From Psychrobacter immobilis (GTDB lineage: Bacteria; Pseudomonadota; Gammaproteobacteria; Pseudomonadales; Moraxellaceae): DNA of 64,000 bases. The DNA lies in the NCBI RefSeq assembly GCF_904846175.1, contig NZ_CAJGZM010000003.1, positions 248,001 to 312,000 of the forward strand. The letters run 5' to 3'. The position numbers and the translations under genes were made by a program. Positions 55,041-63,893 of the stretch are shown in pieces (position 1 is the first letter of the stretch; each line of letters starts with the position of its first letter). Under the pieces are notes generated by a model. It saw only the letters and a list, made by a program, of their open reading frames with translations, searched no databases and was not told where the DNA came from.

Positions 55041-57277
55041 GCAACTTAAAAGGTTACCCTGCAAATGATACAGAGATAAGTCTTGCAAGCTTTGAACAAT
55101 TGGCCTTAGGTCAAAACAGTAATGTTCCCACGGCTCTTGTTGGTAATCATAAATGGTACCGCAAGCTACTCGCCTTGCCAGCCTATTATTGGGTATTAAT
55201 TGCGCAAATTATCGTCATTTTACCTCATGCCGCGCATTTGCCGTTGTGGCTAATCGGTTTCGCAGTGGTCAGTATTTTTGCCCAGCTACCGAGTCTTAAG
55301 GCTAAGTTTAAAAAACTGACGCATTTAAAACGTGTCTATCAAGGCATGCAGATGCTCGGCTTTTTATTGGGGCTGGCGGGGTTGTGGCTTACTTATAATA
55401 CGGCGTTTGGACTGGATATGGGCGTGGCATTTTTAGTCCTGTGCCTTATCAGTAAGCTGTGGGAATTGTACAAGCGCCGTGATGCTTATGTGGTGCTCAA
55501 TTTATCACTGTTCGTACTGGCGTCGCTGTTTTTGATGGATCAAGGTATTGTTACCACTTTAGAAGTGGTCTTGGGCGCGGTCATTGTATTATTGGCATTT
55601 ATTGCGCTCAACGATGATGGCAATACTCGCGGTGATGGTCGTCTGCGTACTTTAGGCGTGCTCGGCATCGGAGCATTGCCATTACTAGTTGTACTGTTTT
55701 TATTCTTTCCGCGCTTGCCGCCACTATGGTCAGTGCAGCTGTCGGGACAGCAAGCGACTACGGGCGTCTCTGATAGTATGTCGCCCGGTGACTTTGCTAA
55801 TTTGAGTCAGTCGACTGAGCTGGCTTTTCGGGTGGAATTTGCAGATAAGCGTCCGCCACAGCAGCAGTTGTATTGGCGCGGTTTGGTATTTAGCGATTTT
55901 GACGGGGTAACGTGGCGTCCTAGTCCTCAGCAACGACAATGGCAGCCGACGCAGCAAATACCATTTTGGATTGAAAATGCTTTGGCGACTGTCCCTAATG
56001 AGGTGAAAATTGCGCCTACTAGCTATCAGATTATTCTAGAGCCGACGCAGCAAAACTGGCTGTTTGGACTCGATTATCCTTTTGCTCAGCAGCAAGATAT
56101 CAGTATTACCTCAAACTTTACTTTATTAAAGGACCAGCCGGTTACCCAACAGCTGCGCTACGATGTATTGCAGTTTGCGCCGATGCGTATCGATCCAATT
56201 CTCTCTGAGGAGTCGCGCCGTTTAAACCTTACACTGCCTAATAAAGGGAATCCGCAAGCACGAGCGCTGGCTCAGCAGCTTTTTGCTCAGTCAGGTTCAG
56301 ACCCAGTACGTTATATACAAGCACTCGAACGCTGGATTAACCAAACGGAATTTCGCTATACATTGTCACCGCCAAGGCTGAATAACAATCGTATTGATGA
56401 GTTTTTATTTGACACCAAGGCAGGTTTTTGCGAGCACTATTCTTCCAGCTTTACCTTTATGATGCGCGCCGCTGGTGTTCCAGCACGCGTCGTCGCTGGC
56501 TATCAAGGTGGCGAGCTGAGCCGCGGCGGCAATGTTTGGGAGGTACGGCAAAAGGATGCCCATGCTTGGACTGAGGTTTGGCTTGACGGTCAAGGCTGGG
56601 TACGTATCGATCCAACGGCTTTTGTCGCCCCTGAGCGCGTTGAGCAAGGCATGGATGCGCTGACGCAGGCGCAAGGAGCGGCGATGTTCGGTGATGGCGC
56701 TAGTGCGCAAATCAGCTATCAGCAGTATCAAATGTTACAAACCTTACGCCGTCTATCAGACCAAGCCAGCTACTATTGGCAAAAAGACGTCGTTGGTTAT
56801 GATCAGGACAAACAAGCTGACTCATTGCTCAAATGGTTTAATATTAGCTCAATCATGCAGCAGATTGTCTGGTTGGCGGCGAGTGCCATTACAGTGATGG
56901 TCATTCTTGTTTTCGCTATCTGGCAACGTCGTCGCAAACGTTGGCATCCAGTAGACCTACCAATTGCACAACTCTCAAAACGCATTGGTAAAGCGGATAA
57001 ATCGCTTGCTCGTGATGATAGCGAAGGGCAATTAGCCTGGCTTGCGCGCTTGGCAAGCGCAATTGATGATTACAGTAGTCAAAATAGTGCTAAGATTAAT
57101 AAAACTAATAAGCTAACCGCTAACGGTCAACCTGAAAACGTCCAAGCAAAAATCATACAGATTCAACAAGCTTATCGGCAGCTGCGTTATGGACGTCTAA
57201 GCACCCTTGCAACCAGTGATAGCGAATATCGAACTTTGCTTAAACAGCTCAAGAAAGATGCAAGTGAATTGTTCTAA
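55037..57277 (+). CDS. Transglutaminase-like membrane protein TgpA (DUF3488/DUF4129)
   Basis: 746 residues: six or seven N-terminal membrane helices (about 50-240), a periplasmic part with a transglutaminase core (catalytic Cys in AGFCEHYSSSFTFMMRAAGV, His in DAHAWTEVWLDG, Asp in VRIDPTAF, about 460-530), another membrane helix (about 610-632) and a cytoplasmic DUF4129 tail. This is the TgpA architecture, essential in P. aeruginosa. Last gene of the MoxR-DUF58 operon, followed by a terminator. Confidence 0.93.
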   Translation: MSNLKGYPANDTEISLASFEQLALGQNSNVPTALVGNHKWYRKLLALPAYYWVLIAQIIVILPHAAHLPLWLIGFAVVSIFAQLPSLKAKFKKLTHLKRVYQGMQMLGFLLGLAGLWLTYNTAFGLDMGVAFLVLCLISKLWELYKRRDAYVVLNLSLFVLASLFLMDQGIVTTLEVVLGAVIVLLAFIALNDDGNTRGDGRLRTLGVLGIGALPLLVVLFLFFPRLPPLWSVQLSGQQATTGVSDSMSPGDFANLSQSTELAFRVEFADKRPPQQQLYWRGLVFSDFDGVTWRPSPQQRQWQPTQQIPFWIENALATVPNEVKIAPTSYQIILEPTQQNWLFGLDYPFAQQQDISITSNFTLLKDQPVTQQLRYDVLQFAPMRIDPILSEESRRLNLTLPNKGNPQARALAQQLFAQSGSDPVRYIQALERWINQTEFRYTLSPPRLNNNRIDEFLFDTKAGFCEHYSSSFTFMMRAAGVPARVVAGYQGGELSRGGNVWEVRQKDAHAWTEVWLDGQGWVRIDPTAFVAPERVEQGMDALTQAQGAAMFGDGASAQISYQQYQMLQTLRRLSDQASYYWQKDVVGYDQDKQADSLLKWFNISSIMQQIVWLAASAITVMVILVFAIWQRRRKRWHPVDLPIAQLSKRIGKADKSLARDDSEGQLAWLARLASAIDDYSSQNSAKINKTNKLTANGQPENVQAKIIQIQQAYRQLRYGRLSTLATSDSEYRTLLKQLKKDASELF

Positions 57278-57791
57278 ATAATTTTAAAAGAACCACTTAG
57301 TCACTTAAATTATACAAAGAGGCCCTAATCACAAGATTGGGGCTTTTTTGCATCCATCATAACTAACTAAATTTAAACGGGAGATTTACGCTATCAAAAG
57401 AAAGTCGTTTTTGAGGTTTATTTTAGCTAGGAGGTGAATGACTATTTAGTTATATACCTAATATAAACTTTAGTTCTATATTCCCTACCTTTGTTAATAG
57501 AATGCTATTTTTTATATATGTATTTAAACGAATATATATTTTGAACAAATAAATTCTATCTTACTGAAAAACCTGATGAACGGTTCTAATACTAAGATGA
57601 GTGACGTTGTGCTTCTGTATATATATGTATTAAAATGTAATAAACAAAAGTTCTAAATATTTATAGGCTTTTAAATCTTAATTAAGTAATTTTTAGATAT
57701 AGCAGTTTAGCGTATTAGTAGTTTGTGCTCATCTATGTTCCGCCATAACCACTAAGCTATTCATCTTTTAATGAAGACAGGAAAATTCAGT
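57278..57791. other. AT-rich region upstream of the trimeric autotransporter
   Basis: 514 bases. After the terminator the DNA is very AT-rich with two near copies of an ATATATGTATT(T)AAA word (about 57516 and 57622) and long poly-T/poly-A stretches. It must hold the adhesin promoter; no clear -35/-10 pair is seen. Such DNA is a plausible H-NS target, and an H-NS-like gene is in this window. Confidence 0.45.
57322..57349 (+). terminator. Terminator of the MoxR-DUF58-TgpA operon
   Basis: GCCCTAAT / ATTGGGGC (8 bp, one G-T) around CACAAG, then six T. Confidence 0.82.
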
Positions 57792-60700
57792 ATGAACCGT
57801 AATTACAAAGTTATTTGGAATGCCTCATTAAATTGTTTTATGGCCGTTGCAGAATATGCAAAAAGTCGTGGCAAGTCGTCTGGCAGTGCTGTTACTTCAA
57901 GTACAACAGTATCTAATGGTAGCGTAGTTGCAAGTGGCGTGAATATTTTGCGTTGGAGTGCTGTGTGTACGGGACTGATTGCAGCGGGTTTTAGCATGCA
58001 AGCAACTGCGTTATGCGCAACCGGCGATGCAATCGATTGTGGTGCAGGCGCTGCGGCTACTGGCTCTAGCAGTATAGCATTAGGTCAGAATGCTAAGGCA
58101 ACCGCTGGTCAGTCGATCGCCATTGGAGGTGCAGCGGGAGGACAATTCACTACAGCTAGCGGTGATCAGTCTATAGCTCTTGGTGCTAATGTTGTGTCAT
58201 CTGGTAGCTCATCAATAGCTATTGGTGGTGATGATCTAAACCAAGCTTCTAGAACTAATGTAGATGCGGATGGTAATGTCACTAGTACTGGCACTAACAA
58301 TAACTCTGGCAATGTCAATACTTCATTCAGGAAGTATTCTGGTCGTGATTTAGTTGACATTCCACAGTTTCCCAACACAGCAGCTAGTGGTCAAGCTTCA
58401 GTAGCTATTGGTGTGCAATCGGTTTCAAGTGGAGCGCTGTCCACCGCATTTGGTACTCAGACTAAGGCCAGTGGTATTGCTTCTGCAGCGTTTGGTGTAT
58501 CAGCAAATGCTTCTAAAGAAGGTTCTGTTGCGATTGGTGCAGGCGCTGCGACAGATAAAAATGCTACATCCGAAAAGTCTATTATTATCAATGGTGTTAC
58601 TTACAATTTCGCTGGTAATGTATTAGATAGTGTAAATGGTCCTGTTAAAACAGGTGCGCAAGTGTCAGTTGGTTCAGCAGGGTTTGAACGTCAAATAAGG
58701 AATGTCGCTGGTGGTAAAATTAGCACTGACAGTACAGATGCAATTAATGGTAGTCAATTGGCCGCCACTAACTCAGCTTTAACTGTTACTAATACGAATG
58801 TAAACACCAACACCAGCAACATCGCAGGTTTAACCAATGGTACGGCGGGTTTAGTAAAGCAAGCAAATGGTACAGCACCGATTACTGTAGGCGGTCAAAC
58901 TGCTGGCACCAGCGTTAATTTCGCGGGTACGGCGGGCAACCGTGTGTTATCAGGGGTTGCAAATGGCAACGTTGCGGCCGCCAGCACCGAGGCTGTGAAT
59001 GGTGGTCAGTTATACAGCACCAACCAAAACGTCACCACTGCACAAACTACGGCCAATACAGCAAATACGACTGCTAATACCGCGAACACAACTGCTAATA
59101 CCGCATTGGGTAAAGCGAACCTTGGCATTAAAGTAGGTAATGGTACAGCCAATAACCAATTTTCTTTAGGCGATACCATCAACGTAAAAGGTGATGACAA
59201 CCTAACCAGCACCACGACAACTGACGGTGTGCAAGTCAGCTTAAATAAAACCCTTGATCTTGGTACAACAGGTAGTGTCACCACTGGTGCCAGCAAACTA
59301 AGCAACACAGGCATCACAATTACCAAAGCGGCTACTAGCCCTGTTGGTATTACTGATATTACCTTAACCAATGCCGGTCTCAATAACGGCGGCAACAAAA
59401 TCATCAATGTGGCCGCAGGTACCTTAAGTGATACCAGCACTGATGCGGTGAATGGCAGCCAGCTTAATGCCATCAATACCAAAGTTACGACCAATACGAC
59501 TAACATCGCCACCAACACCAGCAACATCGCAGGTTTAACCAATGGTACGGCGGGTTTAGTAAAGCAAGCAAATGGTACAGCACCGATTACTGTAGGCGGT
59601 CAAACTGCTGGCACCAGCGTTAATTTCGCGGGTACGGCGGGCAACCGTGTGTTATCAGGGGTTGCTGATGGCATAGCCCCCACAGATGCGGCCAACGTTT
59701 CCCAGTTAAAAACCAGCTCTGTCGTTGCTGGTAACAACACCACAGTGAGTGATATCACCACTGGAAGCAACACCCAATACACTGTCAATGCTGCAAAGAG
59801 CACCGTATCTGCCGCTACTGATAGTGGGTTAGCTGTTCAGACAGGTACCACTGTTAATGACGTGACAGACTATGCCGTTGAGTTAGATGCGGCGAGTAAA
59901 GCAAGTCTTGGTAAAGCGGACAGTGCCGTCCAAACCATCACCTCTGGTAATGACAACCTGACTGCTTCAAAAACAGGCAACAACGTTGTGATTGGCTTTG
60001 TTGATGCTCCAACGTTTACCGGTCAAGTAAAAGCCAATGGCTTTGATGCAAACAGTCAGAAGATTGTGAATGTGGCTAACGGTGCGACCACGAGTGGCAG
60101 TAAAGACGCCATCAATGGTGGTCAGCTGAATACTACGGCTGGTTCTATTGCAACCAACTTAGGTGGCGGTGCAACGTATGATGCCACTACTGGCACAGTC
60201 ACTGCGCCAACATACACCTTTGCTAACGGCACAGCGACGCCAGATACATTCAATAACGTTGGTGATGCGTTAGGCAATCTTGATACTCGTACTACAACCA
60301 ATACGACTAACATCGCTGCGAATGCTGGCAACATTATCAAATCTAAGACCACCGTTACTTCTGGTAAGAATGTCGAAGTCACAGCTGATACCAATGATGA
60401 TGGCTCAGCCAATTATATTATTAAGACCAAAGATGATTTGGTATTGACCAGTGTTCAAACAGGTGACAGCCTATTGGACACTAACGGTTTAACCATTACT
60501 GGTGGACCAAGCGTGACCAAGACTGGTCTCAATGCTGGCAACAAGAAGATCACCGGTGTGTTAGCGGGAGAGGACGCAACAGACGCTGTAAATAAAAGCC
60601 AGTTAGATGCCATTACTGGGAATATAACAGCAGGTGGAGTTCAGTATGATCGTAATACGGATAATACGGTGAATTACGACCGAGTCAGTTTTGCGGGCGC

Positions 60701-62729
60701 ATCAACTATTATTGGTAAAGACAAGAATAATAATAATATTGTTGTCCGTGGTGGAACTACGCTTACTAACATTGCAAACGGTATTAATGCTGCTGATGCA
60801 GTGAATAAAGGTCAGTTAGATAACGTCACTAAAGTCAAGATATTTGATAAAAATGGTGATGAAATCACCGTCAATATCGCGGACCAAATTGTTAACAATA
60901 ATGTGAATAATGAGGATTTAGACTCCTTATTCCTGACTTATAATGTTAGAGGGCAAGGAGTAACAGATCGCCTAACTATTGGTGAAACTGTACAAAAAAT
61001 GAATACTGAGGGTGTGAAGTTCTCTCATACTAATGGAGTTGCTCCTCCGGTTGGCGATGCATTAACTAACGATTCTAGTGCTGGTGGAGATAACTCAACT
61101 GCGATTGGCGTCAATGCCATTATTACTAGAAACGCTGAGTCTTCGATTGCCTTAGGTCATAACACACGTGTTGAAGGCGCTTCTTCGGTTGCCATTGGTA
61201 ACGGCTCTCAAGCTAACGGTAATCAGTCCATTGCCATTGGTACTGGCAATATTGTTAATGGCGATAACTCTGGCGCTTTTGGTGATCCAAATATTATCGA
61301 CGGTAGTAGTAGTTATTCTGTAGGTAACAACAATAATATCGATAGTGACGATACTTTTGTTCTAGGGAATAATGTTACACAAACAGTCGCTGGTTCAGTA
61401 GTATTGGGTAGCGAATCCGGTACAACTACCAAAGGTGGCATTATCGGTTATCTAGCAAATATTAATGATATCAATGATCTCATACTAGCGACTAGGAGTA
61501 ATAGAGGCGCGGTTGCTGTAGGTAATGCGGAGGCTGGTATTTACCGTCAAATCACTGGTGTGGCTGCTGGTACTGCCGATTCTGATGCCGTTAACGTCTC
61601 TCAGCTAAAGGCCGTCAATGCCAAAATTGATAACATCGGTGGGAGCAATACCACACTTAATGATGCGGCCGTTCAGTATGATAAAAAAGATGGCAATATC
61701 AATAAAGGCAATATTACCTTGGCTGGCACTTCTGTTTCGACTGGCACCGGCAACAATGGCAATATTGTTGTTACTAGTGGAGGAACTACTATTACCAACG
61801 TCGCCAATGGATTAAAGGTATCAGATGCAGTCAATAAAGGACAACTAGATAGTCTGGGTGGTGGTGTCGCTGGTATTATCGGTGGTGGCGCTAAATATGA
61901 AAATGGCAAATTGGTAGCTGGTAGTAATGGCATTGGCAATACAGGTGAAGCCACTATTCATGATGCTATCGCTTCTATTAATAATGGTAACGCTCAGGCG
62001 AATGAAAGTATTAAAGCCAATACTGACAGTATTAAAACTAATGCTAACAACATCAAAGCCAATAATGAAAATATCAAAGTTAATACTGATAATATTAAAG
62101 CCAATACCGACCGACTTGATGCTGGTCTAAGCTTTGGTGCTGATAATGGTGACAATATTAACAAGCCAATAGGTAGTAGTACTGCTCTTAAGTTTGAAGG
62201 CGGCAATAATATCACCACCACGGCGACTGGTAACGGCATTAAGTTTGATTTAAACGGTAATATTAGTGTCGATAGTGTGACGACTGGCAATACGACGATC
62301 AACAATAAAGGTGTGATTATTAAAGATGGTCCGAGTATGACTGTCGATGGCATATATGCTGGTGACAAAACCATTACTGGAGTCGCTGATGGTATCGAAG
62401 TGAAAGATGCGGTCAACTTTGGGCAGTTAAATGCTTTAGATAAGCGTCTTGGTAACAGTATCAATGAGCTAGGTTATAAAATTAATGAAGTAGAAGATGA
62501 TGCGAATGCAGGCATCTCAGCTGCTATGGCAATGTCATCTCTTCCACAAGCTTATATACCTGGTAAGTCAATGGTAGGTGGTGGTATCGCTACCTATAAT
62601 GGTCAAAGTGCTGTTGCAGTTGGTGTATCTAAAGTCTCTGATAATGGTCGCTGGGTAATTAAGGCAAATGGTACAGCAGATACACAGGGGAATGCGGGCG
62701 GAGCGATTGGCGCAGGCTTTCATTTCTAG
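57792..62729 (+). CDS. Trimeric autotransporter adhesin (YadA/Hag-like, ESPR type)
   Basis: 1645 residues. It starts with ESPR sequence MNRNYKVIWNASLNCFMAVA at ATG 57792 (AGGA 9 bases upstream; an in-frame ATG at 57771 is less likely) and a long signal sequence. A YadA-type head (about 84-265) is made of repeats such as SSSIALGQNA, QSIAIGG and ASVAIGV; stalk and neck modules (QVSVGSAGFERQIRNVAGG, TDAINGSQL) follow. A second head lies at about 1097-1215 (ESSIALGHN, SSVAIGNGS, QSIAIGTG), then heptads (about 1407-1441) and a beta-barrel anchor (about 1573-1645: GISAAMAMSSLPQAYIPGKS) ending in Phe. It should form a trimeric surface adhesin. It contains two 156-bp perfect repeats. Confidence 0.95.
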   Translation: MNRNYKVIWNASLNCFMAVAEYAKSRGKSSGSAVTSSTTVSNGSVVASGVNILRWSAVCTGLIAAGFSMQATALCATGDAIDCGAGAAATGSSSIALGQNAKATAGQSIAIGGAAGGQFTTASGDQSIALGANVVSSGSSSIAIGGDDLNQASRTNVDADGNVTSTGTNNNSGNVNTSFRKYSGRDLVDIPQFPNTAASGQASVAIGVQSVSSGALSTAFGTQTKASGIASAAFGVSANASKEGSVAIGAGAATDKNATSEKSIIINGVTYNFAGNVLDSVNGPVKTGAQVSVGSAGFERQIRNVAGGKISTDSTDAINGSQLAATNSALTVTNTNVNTNTSNIAGLTNGTAGLVKQANGTAPITVGGQTAGTSVNFAGTAGNRVLSGVANGNVAAASTEAVNGGQLYSTNQNVTTAQTTANTANTTANTANTTANTALGKANLGIKVGNGTANNQFSLGDTINVKGDDNLTSTTTTDGVQVSLNKTLDLGTTGSVTTGASKLSNTGITITKAATSPVGITDITLTNAGLNNGGNKIINVAAGTLSDTSTDAVNGSQLNAINTKVTTNTTNIATNTSNIAGLTNGTAGLVKQANGTAPITVGGQTAGTSVNFAGTAGNRVLSGVADGIAPTDAANVSQLKTSSVVAGNNTTVSDITTGSNTQYTVNAAKSTVSAATDSGLAVQTGTTVNDVTDYAVELDAASKASLGKADSAVQTITSGNDNLTASKTGNNVVIGFVDAPTFTGQVKANGFDANSQKIVNVANGATTSGSKDAINGGQLNTTAGSIATNLGGGATYDATTGTVTAPTYTFANGTATPDTFNNVGDALGNLDTRTTTNTTNIAANAGNIIKSKTTVTSGKNVEVTADTNDDGSANYIIKTKDDLVLTSVQTGDSLLDTNGLTITGGPSVTKTGLNAGNKKITGVLAGEDATDAVNKSQLDAITGNITAGGVQYDRNTDNTVNYDRVSFAGASTIIGKDKNNNNIVVRGGTTLTNIANGINAADAVNKGQLDNVTKVKIFDKNGDEITVNIADQIVNNNVNNEDLDSLFLTYNVRGQGVTDRLTIGETVQKMNTEGVKFSHTNGVAPPVGDALTNDSSAGGDNSTAIGVNAIITRNAESSIALGHNTRVEGASSVAIGNGSQANGNQSIAIGTGNIVNGDNSGAFGDPNIIDGSSSYSVGNNNNIDSDDTFVLGNNVTQTVAGSVVLGSESGTTTKGGIIGYLANINDINDLILATRSNRGAVAVGNAEAGIYRQITGVAAGTADSDAVNVSQLKAVNAKIDNIGGSNTTLNDAAVQYDKKDGNINKGNITLAGTSVSTGTGNNGNIVVTSGGTTITNVANGLKVSDAVNKGQLDSLGGGVAGIIGGGAKYENGKLVAGSNGIGNTGEATIHDAIASINNGNAQANESIKANTDSIKTNANNIKANNENIKVNTDNIKANTDRLDAGLSFGADNGDNINKPIGSSTALKFEGGNNITTTATGNGIKFDLNGNISVDSVTTGNTTINNKGVIIKDGPSMTVDGIYAGDKTITGVADGIEVKDAVNFGQLNALDKRLGNSINELGYKINEVEDDANAGISAAMAMSSLPQAYIPGKSMVGGGIATYNGQSAVAVGVSKVSDNGRWVIKANGTADTQGNAGGAIGAGFHF
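58805..58960 (+). repeat. 156-bp direct repeat, copy 1 (inside the adhesin gene)
   Basis: This stretch is identical base for base to 59510-59665; the copies are 705 bases apart, an exact multiple of three. It encodes the stalk module TSNIAGLTNGTAGLVKQANG...VNFAGTAGNRVLSGVA. No third full copy was seen. Confidence 0.92.
59510..59665 (+). repeat. 156-bp direct repeat, copy 2 (inside the adhesin gene)
   Basis: Perfect second copy of 58805-58960. Bases at both borders diverge at once (A versus C before, AAATGGC versus TGATGGC after). Confidence 0.92.
62010..62116 (+). repeat. Five 21-bp units encoding heptads in the adhesin stalk
   Basis: The protein reads SIKANTD, SIKTNAN, NIKANNE, NIKVNTD, NIKANTD: five 7-residue units encoded by about 21-bp near repeats. 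They form a coiled-coil stalk segment with a polar Asn-rich heptad, near the C-terminal anchor. Confidence 0.7.
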
Positions 62730-62820
62730 AACTAGTATTGCTATATCTTTTTATGGCAGCGCTTATTTGTAATAGAGATGCGTTGCCATATTACCCATAA
62801 AAAATATTAAGGAATGAATA

Positions 62821-63279
62821 ATGAAAAAACCTGTCGCTCATTATGGTTTGTTAGTAACGACCGCATTGCTTTTCACGGTGTCTGGCTGTGCGCAAAAAAA
62901 TATAATGCCAACTTGGCATTTGACACCTAGCGCACAAAAAGGCGCTGTCAATCCTGATGACTTAGTATTCCCTGACCCTAATAAAGCTTGGCAGAAAGGT
63001 GGCACGATCGTTAATCATCAGGATGTGGCAAAAATTAGAGTAGGGACTACCAAAGATGAGATTTATAAATTAATAGGAACTCCTCATTTTAGTGAAGGCT
63101 TTAATGCGCGCGAATGGGATTATATTCTTAAGTTCTATGATGCTAACAATAAGGTAGAGACTTGCCAATATAAAATCATCTTTGATAAAGGCTATGAAGG
63201 CAGAATGCGAGATGATGCTTTTGGTGTATCAGAGGTTTATTGGAAACCTGCTTCTTGCGCTAAACACGAAAACTCATAA
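62821..63279 (+). CDS. SmpA/OmlA (BamE-like) domain lipoprotein next to the adhesin
   Basis: 152 residues: lipoprotein signal peptide ending VSGC (Cys23), a short linker, and a SmpA/OmlA domain (about 75-145: KIRVGTTKDEIYKLIGTPHF, then the beta hairpin REWDYILKFYD and VETCQYKIIFDKGYEG). Two Cys outside the signal peptide could form a disulfide. It is 91 bases downstream of the autotransporter on the same strand. In Acinetobacter, TpgA, a SmpA/OmlA plus OmpA-type protein encoded after ataA, assists trimeric autotransporter export; here only the first domain is present. Confidence 0.82.
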   Translation: MKKPVAHYGLLVTTALLFTVSGCAQKNIMPTWHLTPSAQKGAVNPDDLVFPDPNKAWQKGGTIVNHQDVAKIRVGTTKDEIYKLIGTPHFSEGFNAREWDYILKFYDANNKVETCQYKIIFDKGYEGRMRDDAFGVSEVYWKPASCAKHENS

Positions 63280-63303
63280 TAGTAATCTCTGAATCTCTAC
63301 TGT

Positions 63304-63340
63304 AAAAGATGCAACCCATGAACTGGTTTGCATCTTTTTT
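63304..63340 (+). terminator. Terminator after the SmpA-type lipoprotein gene
   Basis: AAAAGATGCAA pairs with TTGCATCTTTT around CCCATGAACTGGT-like loop, followed by T-rich DNA. Confidence 0.75.
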
Positions 63341-63483
63341 CTATAAAGCAATTTTTTATCTGATCAATTATGAGTGCTAGGATTCATTACATCAAAAAAT
63401 CAAACGATTTTAGGCGCAGTGGTAAGAGGATAAGCTATTAGCAAAGTCTATAAAAAGAGCTGATAAATAAAGTAGGAAGTTTC

Positions 63484-63893
63484 ATGCGTAACAAAAAAGA
63501 CCGAATTCGTCACGCCTTAAGGTTTGAGGTTATAGGTCTAATATCTTTGCACCGCTAGCGAGCTTAGTATTGGAGTTTGAGCTGCATCTGATGGGTGTAA
63601 TGGCAGTGGCGGGCTCTATCGTCGCGACTTTTTGAAATTACTTTTATAATATTTTGTTTGACCGAGCTATGCTCAGGCTACGCGGCGCGGTGCAAAAGAC
63701 CGTAGCAATACGCGTGCTTCAGGCAGTTTTATTTAAGGGCGCGCTATTGTTGCTATTTTTACCCGTGATTGCATGGTATTTGAATATCAGCCTGAGGGAA
63801 GCGTTTAAGATGGATATCGCGATGTCGACCTTTTATCTGGTTTATACCTTTGTTTACAACTGGATTTATGACAAGGTGTTTCCTATTCCTTAA
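63484..63893 (+). pseudogene. Broken PACE-family (AceI-like) efflux transporter gene
   Basis: The first frame (63484-) gives MRNKKDRIRHALRFEVIGLI and then stops after SLHR. The continuing family sequence APLASLVLEFELHLMGVMAV is in another frame, so one base was lost near 63548 in ATCTTTG. Further on, at 63633, TGA replaces the expected Trp codon (ATF-stop-NYFYNILFDRAML) in the same frame as the C-terminal part FDRAMLRLRGAVQKTVAIRV, then the second helix pair ending NWIYDKVFPIP. The pattern is the bacterial transmembrane pair family (PACE efflux, e.g. chlorhexidine exporter AceI). One frameshift plus one nonsense codon make it inactive. Confidence 0.8.

Noticed and set aside
59006..59542. Long open frame of 178 codons on the minus strand inside the adhesin gene
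   Set aside because: It is a shadow of the Thr/Asn/Ala-rich repeat coding on +; its translation is low-complexity Val/Leu with no ribosome site or family features.
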